From positions 29,071 to 93,070 of the forward strand of contig NZ_JACLHY010000021.1 in the NCBI RefSeq assembly GCF_014397245.1: 64,000 nucleotides of DNA, given 5' to 3'. The notes below the pieces were generated by a model that saw only the letters and a list, made by a program, of their open reading frames with translations, was not told the origin of the DNA and made no database searches. The translations under genes were made by a program, and so were the position numbers. Each line of letters begins with the position of its first letter. Position 1 is the stretch's first letter. Source of the DNA: Arenibacter arenosicollis (GTDB lineage: Bacteria > Bacteroidota > Bacteroidia > Flavobacteriales > Flavobacteriaceae). Shown one piece after another: positions 1 through 9,298 of this stretch.

Positions 1-3000
1 TCCAATCCTGTGATGGCTAGCAATTTGTTCGGTAGACTATAACTTAAGGACACTTCTCTTAATTTAATATAATCGGCATCGAACATATGCGGCGTTCCAA
101 AATCCCATGGATTCGCCACAGAAAAGGGAAGAAAGGTAGTACCAACGTCTCCTAGGTTTTCACTTTCCAATATAAAGTTACCATTTTCATCATGGGTTCC
201 TCTTACACCTGGGCTAAAAACTCCGTCATAAACCACATTTCCACTAAAGGTCTCGGGCAAACCGCCATTCCCTGGTGTACCACCAACGGACAAGAAATTC
301 TCTCCATAAATCAATTCATCGGCTCGATCCAATACCCATTGTTTCAATTCCGGGCCTGCCTGGGCTATTCCTGGGTTGACCAAATTATCCAACAATTGTT
401 GACCGTAACCATCTTCTACCATATACCTTGAGGTTTGTGACATATACTGTCCTCCTGAACGCCAATCGAAAGTCATGCTAAAGGTAAAGTTCTTAAAGGA
501 GAGGCTGGATTGGAGTCCCATTACAAAATCAGGATTATAGTTCCCAACCTTAACACGTTCCTCCTCCGGTAACCATTCAGAATCTTCTGCCTGGCCAATA
601 AGTGGATATCCAAAATAAGGTGAATTGGGATCGGTTACCCTTTTAATCCTAGGGGAATACAGATTCCCTACAAGTCCGTCTTCGCCGGTAGTTGGATCCG
701 CAATATAAGCTCTGGAAACACTCTTGTTCTCACTCCACAATTCAATATAATCGACTCCTGGGGCCAAGGCCACTACTTTGGATTCATTGGTGGTATAATT
801 TAAATTTAAATCCCAATTCCAATTTTCAGTTCTTATTGGCGTTATACCCAAAGACAATTCATATCCTTTACTCTCCAAGACTCCGGCATTAATACTGACA
901 CTACCATACCCAGAGGATCCAGGAATTGGAATACTGGGAACAATTTGATTCTTATTTTCAACCGTGTAGTAAGTGCCTTCAAATCGAAACCTGTTATTAA
1001 ACATGGTCAAGTCAAGCCCCAATTCCTTGGAGGTAGCCTCTTCAGGCTCCAAGGTGGGCGTACTTAAACTTCCTGGAGCCGTATATAACACCGCATTCTC
1101 CCATTGTCCCGCATTACTGTAATATGCGCCTAATTGATATGGGCTGGTATCGTTACCAACTCTGGCCCAACCTCCCCTAAGTTTAAAAAGATCCACTTTG
1201 GGAATATCCACAACCTCGCTCAACAAAAAGCTAAGGGAAGCCGAAGGATAAAAATACGAGCGATTATCTATTGGTAAAGTACTGGACCAATCGTTCCTAG
1301 CCGTAACATCCAAATACAACATGTCCATAAAACCAAAGTTACCAAGTGCGTAGACACTGTTTATTCCTCTTTCACTGCTAAAACTGGAATAATTTAATGA
1401 GGTTGGAGCAATGTTGGAAACCGTAAACAGGTCCGGTACCACTAGTCCAACACGTGATGCGGCCGAATTGTTCAGTCCCGTATTCTTCTGGTACATCAAG
1501 TTTCCACCACCAGAGATACTAAAATCAAAATCACCCAAATCCTTTGTAAAAGTGGCCAATAGATCCACGTTGGTCTCCACGCCATCGGTCTTGGAAATAC
1601 CATAGGTGCCATTGTTGGATTCCCCACTGTAACCGGGTGACATTTTTGTTTCTTGTGTCTGGTTGTAACTATTTAAGTTATAACTACTCCTTAATTTAAA
1701 TGATGGAGAAATATTCCAATCCAAGACCATATTACCATAAATTCTATATCTGGAATAACTATTGTTTATCCCGTAAGCCAAAAAGTAAGGGTTGTTATAA
1801 CCAGGAGCCAAAGTAAGTACATCCGTTCCTGGAAGGTCAAATTCCCTTAAAAGACCTAAATCAATATTGGCTGGGGTAGAATACGCCCACTGTAATGGAT
1901 TGGCGCCCCTATTGGAGGCCGGCCTATTATCGGCATAGCTATGGACAACATTCACATTGGTGCTCAATATCAACTTTTCGTTCATGCTTGATGAGGCAGA
2001 TAGGGAAAAACTATTTCTATTTACGTCGGAGTTCGGAATGAGACCAGTATTTTGCATATTGGTCACCCCCATCCTGTAATTCATTAGCTGAGTACTATTG
2101 GTTACTTCAAGACTATTCGTTGTTGTAATTCCCGTTTGCACAAAATTCCTAACGTTGTTAGGGTAAGATTTCAATTCGGTAGGAATCGGAACCCCGTTGG
2201 CATCCAAGGGGGCATTCCACTGTACCGCAAAATATCCACGATCCAATTCTGGACCACCATTACCACCAGATAATTGGACATCAGGAAGTAAGAAACTACC
2301 TCCTTGGGATTCTGGAGAAAATGAAAACAGTCCAGAGGCAAACCTTGTTTGCTGTTCCAAGAATTTATAAGGAACATCAAAAACCGTATTGGTAGTAAAA
2401 GAAACTTTCATTTTTTCCTTATCCTTCGCCTTTTTAGTGGTAATCAATACCACCCCATTACCAGCACGGGAACCATATAAAGCAGCTGCACTAGGTCCTT
2501 TCAAAATACTTACATCCTCAATGCTATTGGGATCTAAATCCGATACGGCATTACCATAATCCACCCGGTTATCTCTACCAAATCCACCAATATTGTTAAG
2601 TGAATTTGATATCGGTACCCCGTCTATCACAAATAATGGTTGATTATCCGAACTTAAGGAAATGGCCCCACGAATTACCATACTTACCGAAGAACCTGTA
2701 CCTCCAGTAGAGTTTAAGGTTACACCTGCTACCTTACCCGAAAGTGAATTTAACACATTCTCCTGGGCAACCCTCGTCAATTCTTCCCCTGCAACATTTT
2801 CTACCGAATAGCCCAGAGACTTATCCTCTCTTTTGATACCCAAAGCAGTTACAACTACCTCATCCAAAGCCTGAGCCCCAGGAGCCAAAGCAAGATCGAT
2901 AGAAGTTCTTCCATTGACCGCTACTTCCTGAGTTTCAAAACCTATGTAAGAATACACCAGCACCCCATTTCCATTAGGGACCTTAATACTGTAATTTCCA

Positions 3001-3203
3001 TCAAAATCGGATGATACCCCTTGGGTGGTCCCTTTAAGAACTATACTTACCCCAGGCAGAGGCATACCATCCTCGGAGGACGTTAAGTTACCCGATACCG
3101 TATGCTGTGTAGATTGGGCAGCTATAGAAGTGCTGCAGAAAGTCAACAACACCAAGAACATTTGCCCAAACATCCGTATATTATTTTTTAAATGTGTGTT
3201 CAT
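1..3203 (-). CDS. SusC/RagA-family TonB-linked outer membrane receptor (3' end outside window)
   Basis: Outer-membrane TonB-dependent importer of the SusC type, which normally pairs with a SusD lipoprotein to take up glycans or other large ligands. The frame is open from the ATG at 3203 to the left edge (about 1067 codons), so the C-terminal strands are missing. A signal peptide ending near AAQS is followed by a carboxypeptidase-regulatory-like domain (VSGNL...PLPGVSIVLKGT...DFDGNYSI, about residues 35-110), a TonB-box-like DEVVVTALG, and a plug domain with PLFVIDGVPI and the SILKGPSAAALYGSRAGNGV signature. The last visible residues (DADYIKLREVSLSYSLP) are typical of the late barrel. It lies 49 bp behind the PKD lipoprotein and is probably co-transcribed with it. 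A SusD partner would be expected to the left but cannot be seen. The ligand is unknown. Confidence 0.95.
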   Translation of the reverse strand, partial: MNTHLKNNIRMFGQMFLVLLTFCSTSIAAQSTQHTVSGNLTSSEDGMPLPGVSIVLKGTTQGVSSDFDGNYSIKVPNGNGVLVYSYIGFETQEVAVNGRTSIDLALAPGAQALDEVVVTALGIKREDKSLGYSVENVAGEELTRVAQENVLNSLSGKVAGVTLNSTGGTGSSVSMVIRGAISLSSDNQPLFVIDGVPISNSLNNIGGFGRDNRVDYGNAVSDLDPNSIEDVSILKGPSAAALYGSRAGNGVVLITTKKAKDKEKMKVSFTTNTVFDVPYKFLEQQTRFASGLFSFSPESQGGSFLLPDVQLSGGNGGPELDRGYFAVQWNAPLDANGVPIPTELKSYPNNVRNFVQTGITTTNSLEVTNSTQLMNYRMGVTNMQNTGLIPNSDVNRNSFSLSASSSMNEKLILSTNVNVVHSYADNRPASNRGANPLQWAYSTPANIDLGLLREFDLPGTDVLTLAPGYNNPYFLAYGINNSYSRYRIYGNMVLDWNISPSFKLRSSYNLNSYNQTQETKMSPGYSGESNNGTYGISKTDGVETNVDLLATFTKDLGDFDFSISGGGNLMYQKNTGLNNSAASRVGLVVPDLFTVSNIAPTSLNYSSFSSERGINSVYALGNFGFMDMLYLDVTARNDWSSTLPIDNRSYFYPSASLSFLLSEVVDIPKVDLFKLRGGWARVGNDTSPYQLGAYYSNAGQWENAVLYTAPGSLSTPTLEPEEATSKELGLDLTMFNNRFRFEGTYYTVENKNQIVPSIPIPGSSGYGSVSINAGVLESKGYELSLGITPIRTENWNWDLNLNYTTNESKVVALAPGVDYIELWSENKSVSRAYIADPTTGEDGLVGNLYSPRIKRVTDPNSPYFGYPLIGQAEDSEWLPEEERVKVGNYNPDFVMGLQSSLSFKNFTFSMTFDWRSGGQYMSQTSRYMVEDGYGQQLLDNLVNPGIAQAGPELKQWVLDRADELIYGENFLSVGGTPGNGGLPETFSGNVVYDGVFSPGVRGTHDENGNFILESENLGDVGTTFLPFSVANPWDFGTPHMFDADYIKLREVSLSYSLPNKLLAITGL

Positions 3204-3252
3204 AGAATTATTTTAGTTAATTATTTTTTTGATTGAATATCCACATAACAAG

Positions 3253-4203
3253 TTATTGCACGGCTTCAAAAGTAATTACAAGAGCGTGGGTATTAAGTGG
3301 CGCATAATCGGGAGAGGCAGATATAAACATGATCGCCTTCATTGTATTATCCTTAACTTCCTTAATAATCACCCTTCGCTCATAATCTATCATTCCGAAA
3401 AACATGTCCCCTGAAAATTCCAATGTACTTACCCCACTATAGATCATAGCTCCTCCTGGGCCATATACAGATGATACGGTAAGATCCGTACTTTCATTAT
3501 AAGTAAAAGTTGAATTTGGCTCTGGGGTAAAAAATCCCGTGCATAAACCAAAATCTTGGTCGGAACTTGGGTTTTTTATTCCAGCGCCACCAGTAGTCAA
3601 AAATTGATATACCAGGCCACTAAATGCAGCCCCATCCTTTAAATCCATGGAATAACTCCCATCAAAATGAAAAGTGTATTCATCCTGGTAAACTTCACCC
3701 AATCCTAAACCAACTCCCAAAATACCCGCCGGAAGTGGGTTTGGAGCCGCATCATAAGGCGTTAGACCTGCATCCGCATTGGCAAAATAATCACCATCCG
3801 AATGTCCGCTAGACATTCTCCAGGTTTTCCCTTCGGTAGCAGTTGGCCCTCCCGTAAGTAATATATAAGGCGTAAGATCTATCGCCAATTTAATTTCCTT
3901 GCTTACAGAACTTCCATCTGCAGCAGTTGCTGTCAACTTCGCGGTGTAATATCCTCCTTCTGCGAAGACATGTACCGGGTTCTTTTCTGTACTTGTGTTT
4001 CCATCACCAAAATCCCACGCCCATGAAGTAGCGTTATTGGTTAACCCTTGGAAGGCTACTTTCTTTCCCACAGTACTCTGAAAAATATCAGCGGAAAGAG
4101 GAATAATTTCTGAACTGTTACTATCATCTGAACTACAAGAAGACAGGGATAGCATCATTGAAAATAAAACTCCATATAGCAGTATTAGATTTTTTTTAGT
4201 CAT
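3253..4203 (-). CDS. PKD-domain surface lipoprotein
   Basis: Lipoprotein of about 316 residues with one PKD domain. I chose the ATG at 4203 because it starts a clean lipoprotein signal (MTKKNLILLYG...LSLSSC, lipid cysteine about residue 23). An in-frame start 42 bp upstream would put a long hydrophilic lead before the signal. The PKD domain lies at about residues 37-95 with WAWDFGDGNTST and the following NPVHVFAEGGYYTAKLTATA. The rest (about 200 residues, ending VITFEAVQ) matches no family I recognise and may be a beta-sandwich binding module. The gene precedes susC in the same direction, whereas SusE/F-like binding lipoproteins usually follow susCD. A glycan- or ligand-binding role at the cell surface is inferred from context only. 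Confidence 0.85.
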   Translation of the reverse strand: MTKKNLILLYGVLFSMMLSLSSCSSDDSNSSEIIPLSADIFQSTVGKKVAFQGLTNNATSWAWDFGDGNTSTEKNPVHVFAEGGYYTAKLTATAADGSSVSKEIKLAIDLTPYILLTGGPTATEGKTWRMSSGHSDGDYFANADAGLTPYDAAPNPLPAGILGVGLGLGEVYQDEYTFHFDGSYSMDLKDGAAFSGLVYQFLTTGGAGIKNPSSDQDFGLCTGFFTPEPNSTFTYNESTDLTVSSVYGPGGAMIYSGVSTLEFSGDMFFGMIDYERRVIIKEVKDNTMKAIMFISASPDYAPLNTHALVITFEAVQ

Positions 4204-4334
4204 AAATAATAGTTTTAAGTTAGTTTTTATGTATCCAAAGATCAAATCTTAAGAATTACCTTAATCTTGTTCCCAACTTGATAACCCCCAGTTAACGATA
4301 TGTTAATATTAGGACCGTTTGATTACACTCTTAC

Positions 4335-4363
4335 CAAAAATATATTTAAATTTTTCAATACAA
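4335..4363 (-). promoter_or_regulatory. Candidate Bacteroidota promoter for the PKD lipoprotein/susC unit
   Basis: On the minus strand the sequence TATTTTTG (plus 4335-4342) matches the Bacteroidota -7 consensus TAnnTTTG. A TTG (plus 4361-4363) lies 18 bp upstream, near the usual -33 distance. The predicted leader to the ATG at 4203 is about 130 nt. This is motif matching in an AT-rich region, not measured. Confidence 0.35.
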
Positions 4364-4421
4364 TTCAGATATATTATTAAATATGCATTAAATATTAACT
4401 CTCGATTTAATAAATTAAATA

Positions 4422-4429
4422 TATTTTTG
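4422..4429 (+). promoter_or_regulatory. Candidate -7 element for the ceramidase-like 1 operon
   Basis: TATTTTTG matches TAnnTTTG and lies 76 nt before the ATG at 4506. No convincing -33 TTTG is visible. The region is AT-rich, so chance matches are likely. Confidence 0.35.
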
Positions 4430-4457
4430 TGAAATAAGTCAATATTCTTATTATGTT

Positions 4458-4471
4458 TTATGCATGCATAA
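4458..4471. promoter_or_regulatory. 14-bp perfect palindrome, candidate operator
   Basis: TTATGCATGCATAA reads the same on both strands. It lies about 30 bp downstream of the candidate -7 element and 34 bp before the start at 4506, a position suited to a repressor operator. No regulator gene for it is recognisable nearby. Otherwise the 302-bp gap at 4204-4505 shows only AT-rich DNA and the promoter candidates. Confidence 0.35.
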
Positions 4472-4505
4472 TAAGAGCATTTTTAACATTTAAATGTGAA
4501 GATTT

Positions 4506-5798
4506 ATGAAAAAAAATTCCTACCCCGTATGTAAGGCAAGTTTAATTTTTTTACTCATTCCATTTTTCTTTCTATTTTCCTTTAATCTCCAATCCCAACA
4601 ACTAAAGGTGGGTGCGGCCAAACGCATAATTACCCCCGACCCTTTAATTTCGGTTTCTGGTGGTATAGGAACTCCAAAGACCGCTACGGAAAAAAAAGGA
4701 GAACTATATGTTAGGGCCATGGTGTTGGAAAAGGGCGAAGAAAAAATAGCCATTGTTAATATCGATAACCTCGGATGGCCGGCAGCTCTTGGTAATAAAG
4801 CCCGAAAACTGATCAAGAACATTCCATTCAACAATATTTTAATAGGAGCCACCCATACCCATAGTGCACCTGATGCATATGCTTTCCCGGATGAAAAAGG
4901 AAATTTTGCAGCCGATTTAAAATACCTTGATTGGTGCGTAATCCAAATAGCGGATGCCGTGAATGAAGCTTCAAAAAATTTAGAACCTGCCAAACTAAAA
5001 ATTGCGGTGGGAGAAGCCAAAGGAAAAATAGCCTACAATTACTACGCCCCGGAATTGTACGATCCAAGATGCGGGATAATCCAAGCCTTGGGAACCAAAG
5101 GAAAAAATAAGGACCTGCCCATTGTTACTTTGGTAAACTATGCAATACACCCAGAGGTAATAGGCAGCGATCGAGGAATCTTAAGTCCGGATCTTATAGG
5201 ACCATTATGTGATAGAATTGAGACCAAGGTTGGCGGGATGGCGCTTTTTATGAATAGTGCCCAAGGTGGAATGGTGACAGCGGACAATAGGTTGGACAAC
5301 AAGGCTGAAGCCAATGATTGGGAAGAATGCAAGCGTATTGGCAACCTTTTAGCTGATGAAGCCCTTAGAATCTTATCAACAGCTGACATCCAAGAAAATC
5401 CTGAACTATATTGCACCTCCAAACAGGCCGAATTCCCTATAGATTCGGAAATGATGCGATATATCATAAATAATTCGCCTTTAAAAATGGGCGACTCGGA
5501 CAGTGTCGTGAGTACAACCCTGAACCTTGTGAATATTGGATCGGCCCAAATTCTTACGATTCCAGGAGAAGCCCTACCCAACATAGGTTACTATTTAAAA
5601 AGAAATATGCCCACGGAACATCCCTTCCTTTTTGGTTTGACCAACGATGCCTTTGGGTATATATTGACAAAGGAAGATTTTAATAGTTTTAAAAAATATC
5701 AGTATGTAAGCAGAACAAGCCTAGGGGAAAAAACAGGAGAAATCCTCATCAATAATCTATTGAACCTAATCAATAACAGTCCAAAACCTAAAAAGTAA
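4506..5798 (+). CDS. Neutral/alkaline ceramidase-fold hydrolase, paralogue 1
   Basis: Secreted protein of 430 residues related to the N-terminal catalytic domain of neutral/alkaline non-lysosomal ceramidase, a zinc amidase that cleaves the N-acyl bond of ceramide. After the signal peptide (about 1-30) comes the family opening VGAAKRIITP. ATHTHS (115-120) and NYAIHP (H215) correspond to the zinc-binding histidine regions. Near residues 251-258, where ceramidases have GDxSPN with the nucleophilic serine, this protein has SAQGGMVT, so the serine is apparently missing. It is much shorter than true ceramidases (about 650-780 residues) and lacks the C-terminal Ig-like domain. It starts a run of four same-strand genes (next start 29 bp on). 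A zinc hydrolase on an amide or ester is likely; ceramide itself is uncertain. Confidence 0.8.
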   Translation: MKKNSYPVCKASLIFLLIPFFFLFSFNLQSQQLKVGAAKRIITPDPLISVSGGIGTPKTATEKKGELYVRAMVLEKGEEKIAIVNIDNLGWPAALGNKARKLIKNIPFNNILIGATHTHSAPDAYAFPDEKGNFAADLKYLDWCVIQIADAVNEASKNLEPAKLKIAVGEAKGKIAYNYYAPELYDPRCGIIQALGTKGKNKDLPIVTLVNYAIHPEVIGSDRGILSPDLIGPLCDRIETKVGGMALFMNSAQGGMVTADNRLDNKAEANDWEECKRIGNLLADEALRILSTADIQENPELYCTSKQAEFPIDSEMMRYIINNSPLKMGDSDSVVSTTLNLVNIGSAQILTIPGEALPNIGYYLKRNMPTEHPFLFGLTNDAFGYILTKEDFNSFKKYQYVSRTSLGEKTGEILINNLLNLINNSPKPKK

Positions 5799-5827
5799 AA
5801 TAATTGCTAACTTAACAAAATTTCTTC

Positions 5828-7213
5828 ATGAAAAAATTGCTTTCTTTTTTCTTAGGAATGTCCTTATTATTTATATCCTCCTGCAAGGACAATTCAAAAA
5901 AGTTGGTGGAAAACGTTGCCCCAACTGTCGAGAAAGTAACTCCTACCACTGCATTACAGAGTTACTTAAACAATAATGATCAGACCTATAAATGGGAACT
6001 AAAAGAGAATTATCCCATAGGAGATGTTACTGCCTACGAGCTATTATTGACCTCTCAAAAATGGAGGGAACATGTTTGGACCCATGAACTGACCGTATTG
6101 GTACCCAAGGAGGTTGCCCATGACGGCGCCCTTCTTATGATAACAGGTGGAAGCATAAAAGAGGGCATACCCAATTGGTCTTCCAATGAAGAAGACAAAA
6201 AATCGATTAGTTTTGCCCAGGTAGCGGAAAAGAACAAAGCCATAGTTGCTATAGTTAGGCAAGTTCCCAATCAACCACTTTATGACGGCCTAACAGAAGA
6301 TGAACTCATTTCCTTCACCTTGCACAATTACAAAAAGGACAAAGACCTAACATGGCCTTTACTATTCCCGATGGTAAAAAGTGCCACTAGGGCTATGGAT
6401 GCCGTACAGGAATTCTCGAGTAAAAATTTGCAAAAGGAGGTTACACGCTTTACGGTAACAGGAGCTTCCAAAAGGGGTTGGACCACCTGGTTGTCCGGAG
6501 CAAACGACAAGAGGGTAGAGACCATAGCTCCAATGGTAATAGATGTATTAAATATGCCCGTTAGTTTGGATTACCAAATTACGGCTTGGAACGAATACAG
6601 CGTTCAGATCAATGATTACATTAATTTGGAAATCCCACAAACCGTAAGATCAGAGGACGGTGAGGCACTAACGCAAATGGTGGACCCCTATTCTTACAGA
6701 GCCAATTTAACCATGCCAAAATTAATATTTATCGGTACTAATGACGAATACTGGCCAGTAGATGCCATTAAGAATTACATTAATGATATTCCTGGTGAAA
6801 ACTACATTCATTACGTACCCAATGCCGGTCATGACCTTGGTGGTGGTGAACAGGCCGTGAGGGCTTTAAGTGCCTTTTGGGGGAAATCGCTGAACAAGAC
6901 TCCTCAGGCTACCTTGGCCTACAACCTAACAACCGACAAAACATCGGCTACCCTAACGGTCAAAACTACCTCAGATGAACTTAAAAATGCCTACATATGG
7001 TCTGCAGATTCTTCAGATAGGGACTTTAGGGACGAGGAATGGACTTCAGAAAAAATAAATTCCAAAGACCATGACCATATTCTAAAGCAGGTAAAGTTCC
7101 CTAAAAGTGGTTTCAAGGCTTTTTATATCGATCTGGAATATGCCGATCCCAATGGAGGAAAATACACCAAGAGCACTAGAATGTATGTAGCAGACGACGA
7201 TGAAATCCTTTAG
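5828..7213 (+). CDS. PhoPQ-activated pathogenicity-related (PqaA-like) alpha/beta hydrolase
   Basis: Lipoprotein of 461 residues (FISSC, cysteine about 19) matching the PqaA family (PhoPQ_related). These are alpha/beta-hydrolase-fold proteins of unproven substrate, first known from Salmonella. Visible features are the N-terminal core YELLLTSQKWREHVWTHEL, the nucleophile elbow TGASKRGW (S214), the acid in GTNDEYWPVDA (about D306) and the base in NAGHDLGGG (about H335). A full catalytic triad is therefore possible. The C-terminal 110 residues look like a beta-rich accessory domain. The gene follows ceramidase-like 1 by 29 bp and its stop overlaps the next gene by 14 bp, so translation is probably coupled. 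A periplasmic or surface esterase/amidase is the best reading. Confidence 0.85.
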   Translation: MKKLLSFFLGMSLLFISSCKDNSKKLVENVAPTVEKVTPTTALQSYLNNNDQTYKWELKENYPIGDVTAYELLLTSQKWREHVWTHELTVLVPKEVAHDGALLMITGGSIKEGIPNWSSNEEDKKSISFAQVAEKNKAIVAIVRQVPNQPLYDGLTEDELISFTLHNYKKDKDLTWPLLFPMVKSATRAMDAVQEFSSKNLQKEVTRFTVTGASKRGWTTWLSGANDKRVETIAPMVIDVLNMPVSLDYQITAWNEYSVQINDYINLEIPQTVRSEDGEALTQMVDPYSYRANLTMPKLIFIGTNDEYWPVDAIKNYINDIPGENYIHYVPNAGHDLGGGEQAVRALSAFWGKSLNKTPQATLAYNLTTDKTSATLTVKTTSDELKNAYIWSADSSDRDFRDEEWTSEKINSKDHDHILKQVKFPKSGFKAFYIDLEYADPNGGKYTKSTRMYVADDDEIL

Positions 7214-8117
7214 CAAAAAACGGATATATTGGTTTTCAGGAATTTTCGCCATTCTTTTGTTACTGGCATTTACCATCATTTACGCTGGTGATACCAGCGA
7301 AAACTTCCCTGTAAGTGAGTATTACGGTTATGATAAGGCGATACCACTAAAAGATACCATTAAGCTATTAAAGGATACAACAAATTATAAACTTTACCAT
7401 GTTTCCTATAACAGTGTGCACGATAAAAACGTTACCGGTCTGTTAAGTGTACCCAAAATTGGCACTTCGCCCCTACCCGTAATAATTTTGATGCACGGCC
7501 TAGGGGATAACAAGAATGTGGATTATGTGGCCTATGGTAACGATCTTTTCCTCAAAAACGGTTATGCGGTGCTAAGAATCGATTTCAGTCAGCACGGGGA
7601 ACGAAAAAATGATGTTTATGATTTTAATCTGACCGGGATCTATAAAAACTGGAGTAGGAACATTATTAGTCAGACCGTATTCGACTTAAGGAGGGCGCTC
7701 GACTTTATAGAAACCTGTCAGGAACTGGACAGTCAAAGGGTTGGATATTACGGCATCAGTTTGGGGGGAATCACAGGCACCATTTTTTGCGGTGTGGACA
7801 AACGCATAAAAGTTCCCATAGTGGCCTTGGCCGGTGGACAATTGAATTTATTGTACGAAAAAGAGGCCCTCTCCAAAGAGGCTAAAGATTTTGTCAGCAT
7901 CATTGAGCCTTTAAACTTTGTGAAAGAAATTGCTCCCCGCCCCTTCCTAATGCTAAATGCAAAAAATGATGAAATAGTACCTCCTTTAATGAGTACCTTA
8001 CTTTTTAATGCCGCCAAGGAACCTAAGGAAATTATATGGTACGATGCCAAGCACAGGGATGCCCCGTTGGAAATAATTTTTGGGGACGGGCTCAATTGGT
8101 TTAAAAAATATTTATAA
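7200..8117 (+). CDS. Membrane-anchored alpha/beta hydrolase (acetylesterase/dienelactone-hydrolase-like)
   Basis: Protein of 305 residues with an N-terminal hydrophobic segment (about 9-29), probably an uncleaved anchor or signal, and an alpha/beta-hydrolase core. The oxyanion region is LMHGLGDNK (98-106), the nucleophile elbow GISLGG (S187), the acid NAKNDEIVPP (D257) and the base DAKHRDAP (H285). This resembles acetyl xylan esterase and related deacylases. The start ATG lies inside the end of the upstream gene (14-bp overlap). The context of hydrolases and a deacetylase suggests removal of acyl groups from the locus substrate; the exact ester is not readable. Confidence 0.85.
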   Translation: MKSFSKKRIYWFSGIFAILLLLAFTIIYAGDTSENFPVSEYYGYDKAIPLKDTIKLLKDTTNYKLYHVSYNSVHDKNVTGLLSVPKIGTSPLPVIILMHGLGDNKNVDYVAYGNDLFLKNGYAVLRIDFSQHGERKNDVYDFNLTGIYKNWSRNIISQTVFDLRRALDFIETCQELDSQRVGYYGISLGGITGTIFCGVDKRIKVPIVALAGGQLNLLYEKEALSKEAKDFVSIIEPLNFVKEIAPRPFLMLNAKNDEIVPPLMSTLLFNAAKEPKEIIWYDAKHRDAPLEIIFGDGLNWFKKYL

Positions 8118-8143
8118 ATCCATACTTCAAAAAAATAATTAAA

Positions 8144-9172
8144 ATGAAAAAGTCATATCCAATTACATTATTCCTGAGCCTGTGTATGGCTCTCTTGCTA
8201 ATTAGTTGCGGGGAAAAGAAAAAAAATGCCGATGAAGCCATTAATTCGGATTCTACGGAACAAAAGACATCGGCAGTGGCCAACACTTGGGCCGAAAAAT
8301 TAGGATGGCCGGCCGGAAAAAAGGTAATCATGCTGCACGCAGATGATATTGGGATGTGTCCAGAGGCAAACATAGCTGCCAAGGAACAATTAACCAAGGG
8401 GCAAATACAATCCGCTGCCGTTATGATACCTTGTCCCAATGCCGAAGAATTCATCAATTGGGCAAAGGAAAACCCTGCTATGGATATTGGCCTTCACCTT
8501 ACCCTGACCAGTGAATGGAAAAAGCATCGTTGGGGCCCAATAACCCCTGACGCCGAAGTGCCTGGATTATTGGACCCGGAAGACAGATTATGGCGGAGTG
8601 TACCGGAAGTAGTACAACACGCCACTGCCGAGGAGGTTGAAAAGGAAATAAGGGCCCAAATTGAGCAATCCATAGCATGGGGTTATAGACCAGACCACAT
8701 TGACACCCACATGGGCACCTTATTCGGCCATCCCAGTTATGTAAAAGCTTACATTAAGGTGGCTCAGGAATACGGCATTCCGGCAAACATTATTGATATA
8801 TCGGTACCGTCTGTTTTGGCCGAATTTAGGGCAAAAGGCTATCCAATGGATGATTCGGTCGTTAAAATGTCTGCAGAATATACCTTGCCCAAGTTGGACT
8901 ATTTTACGAGCGCTCCAAAGGCAGATACTTATGACGAAAAACTGGAAAGTTTTAAAGCTTTGATAAAATCCTTGAAACCAGGTCTTACAGAAATCATTTT
9001 CCACCCTTCTGTTGATACCGAAAACCTAAGAAGTATTACCGGATCATGGCAACAAAGGGTTTGGGAAACAGAGATTTTTGCCGACCCGGAACTAATCAAT
9101 TTCTTCAAGGAGGAAGGGATTATTTTCACCAATTGGAAAGAAATTATGAATCGGTTCAATTCCATGAATTGA
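8144..9172 (+). CDS. ChbG/HpnK (YdjC) family carbohydrate deacetylase lipoprotein
   Basis: Lipoprotein of 342 residues (LLISC, C22) with a YdjC-type metal-dependent deacetylase domain. Family members remove N-acetyl groups from chitooligosaccharides (ChbG) or act in hopanoid maturation (HpnK). The metal motif HADDIGM (D67, D68), DIGLHLTLT (H118) and DHIDTHMGTLFGHP (H185, D187, H189) are intact. The TEIIFHPSVD motif near the C-terminus also fits. It is last in the four-gene run, 26 bp after the hydrolase. An export signal on a YdjC protein is less common than the cytoplasmic form and suggests work outside the inner membrane on an N-acetylated sugar or sphingoid N-acyl group. Substrate unproven. 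Confidence 0.88.
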   Translation: MKKSYPITLFLSLCMALLLISCGEKKKNADEAINSDSTEQKTSAVANTWAEKLGWPAGKKVIMLHADDIGMCPEANIAAKEQLTKGQIQSAAVMIPCPNAEEFINWAKENPAMDIGLHLTLTSEWKKHRWGPITPDAEVPGLLDPEDRLWRSVPEVVQHATAEEVEKEIRAQIEQSIAWGYRPDHIDTHMGTLFGHPSYVKAYIKVAQEYGIPANIIDISVPSVLAEFRAKGYPMDDSVVKMSAEYTLPKLDYFTSAPKADTYDEKLESFKALIKSLKPGLTEIIFHPSVDTENLRSITGSWQQRVWETEIFADPELINFFKEEGIIFTNWKEIMNRFNSMN

Positions 9173-9225
9173 AAAGAACAACCACTTATATACTTACAAC
9201 CTAAACAGACAAAGATATTCTGTGC

Positions 9226-9265
9226 GGTTCAAGTCCATTATTGTTACACACAATAGTGGACAACC
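9226..9265. repeat. Inverted repeat between convergent genes, possible terminator stem
   Basis: GTCCATTATTG (9233-9243) pairs with CAATAGTGGAC (9251-9261) around a 7-nt loop with one G-T wobble. Flanking GGTT/AACC can extend the stem. It sits between the convergent ChbG-like and FadL-like genes. There is no U-run, so it is not a textbook intrinsic terminator. A second small hairpin (TCGCA/TGCGA) follows at about 9281-9295. Confidence 0.4.
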
Positions 9266-9298
9266 AAGAATTCGCACCAATTCGCAAGAATGCGATCT

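Noticed and set aside
4520..5020. 166-codon minus-strand frame inside ceramidase-like 1
   Set aside because: The plus strand encodes the conserved zinc motifs; the reverse frame shows no family.
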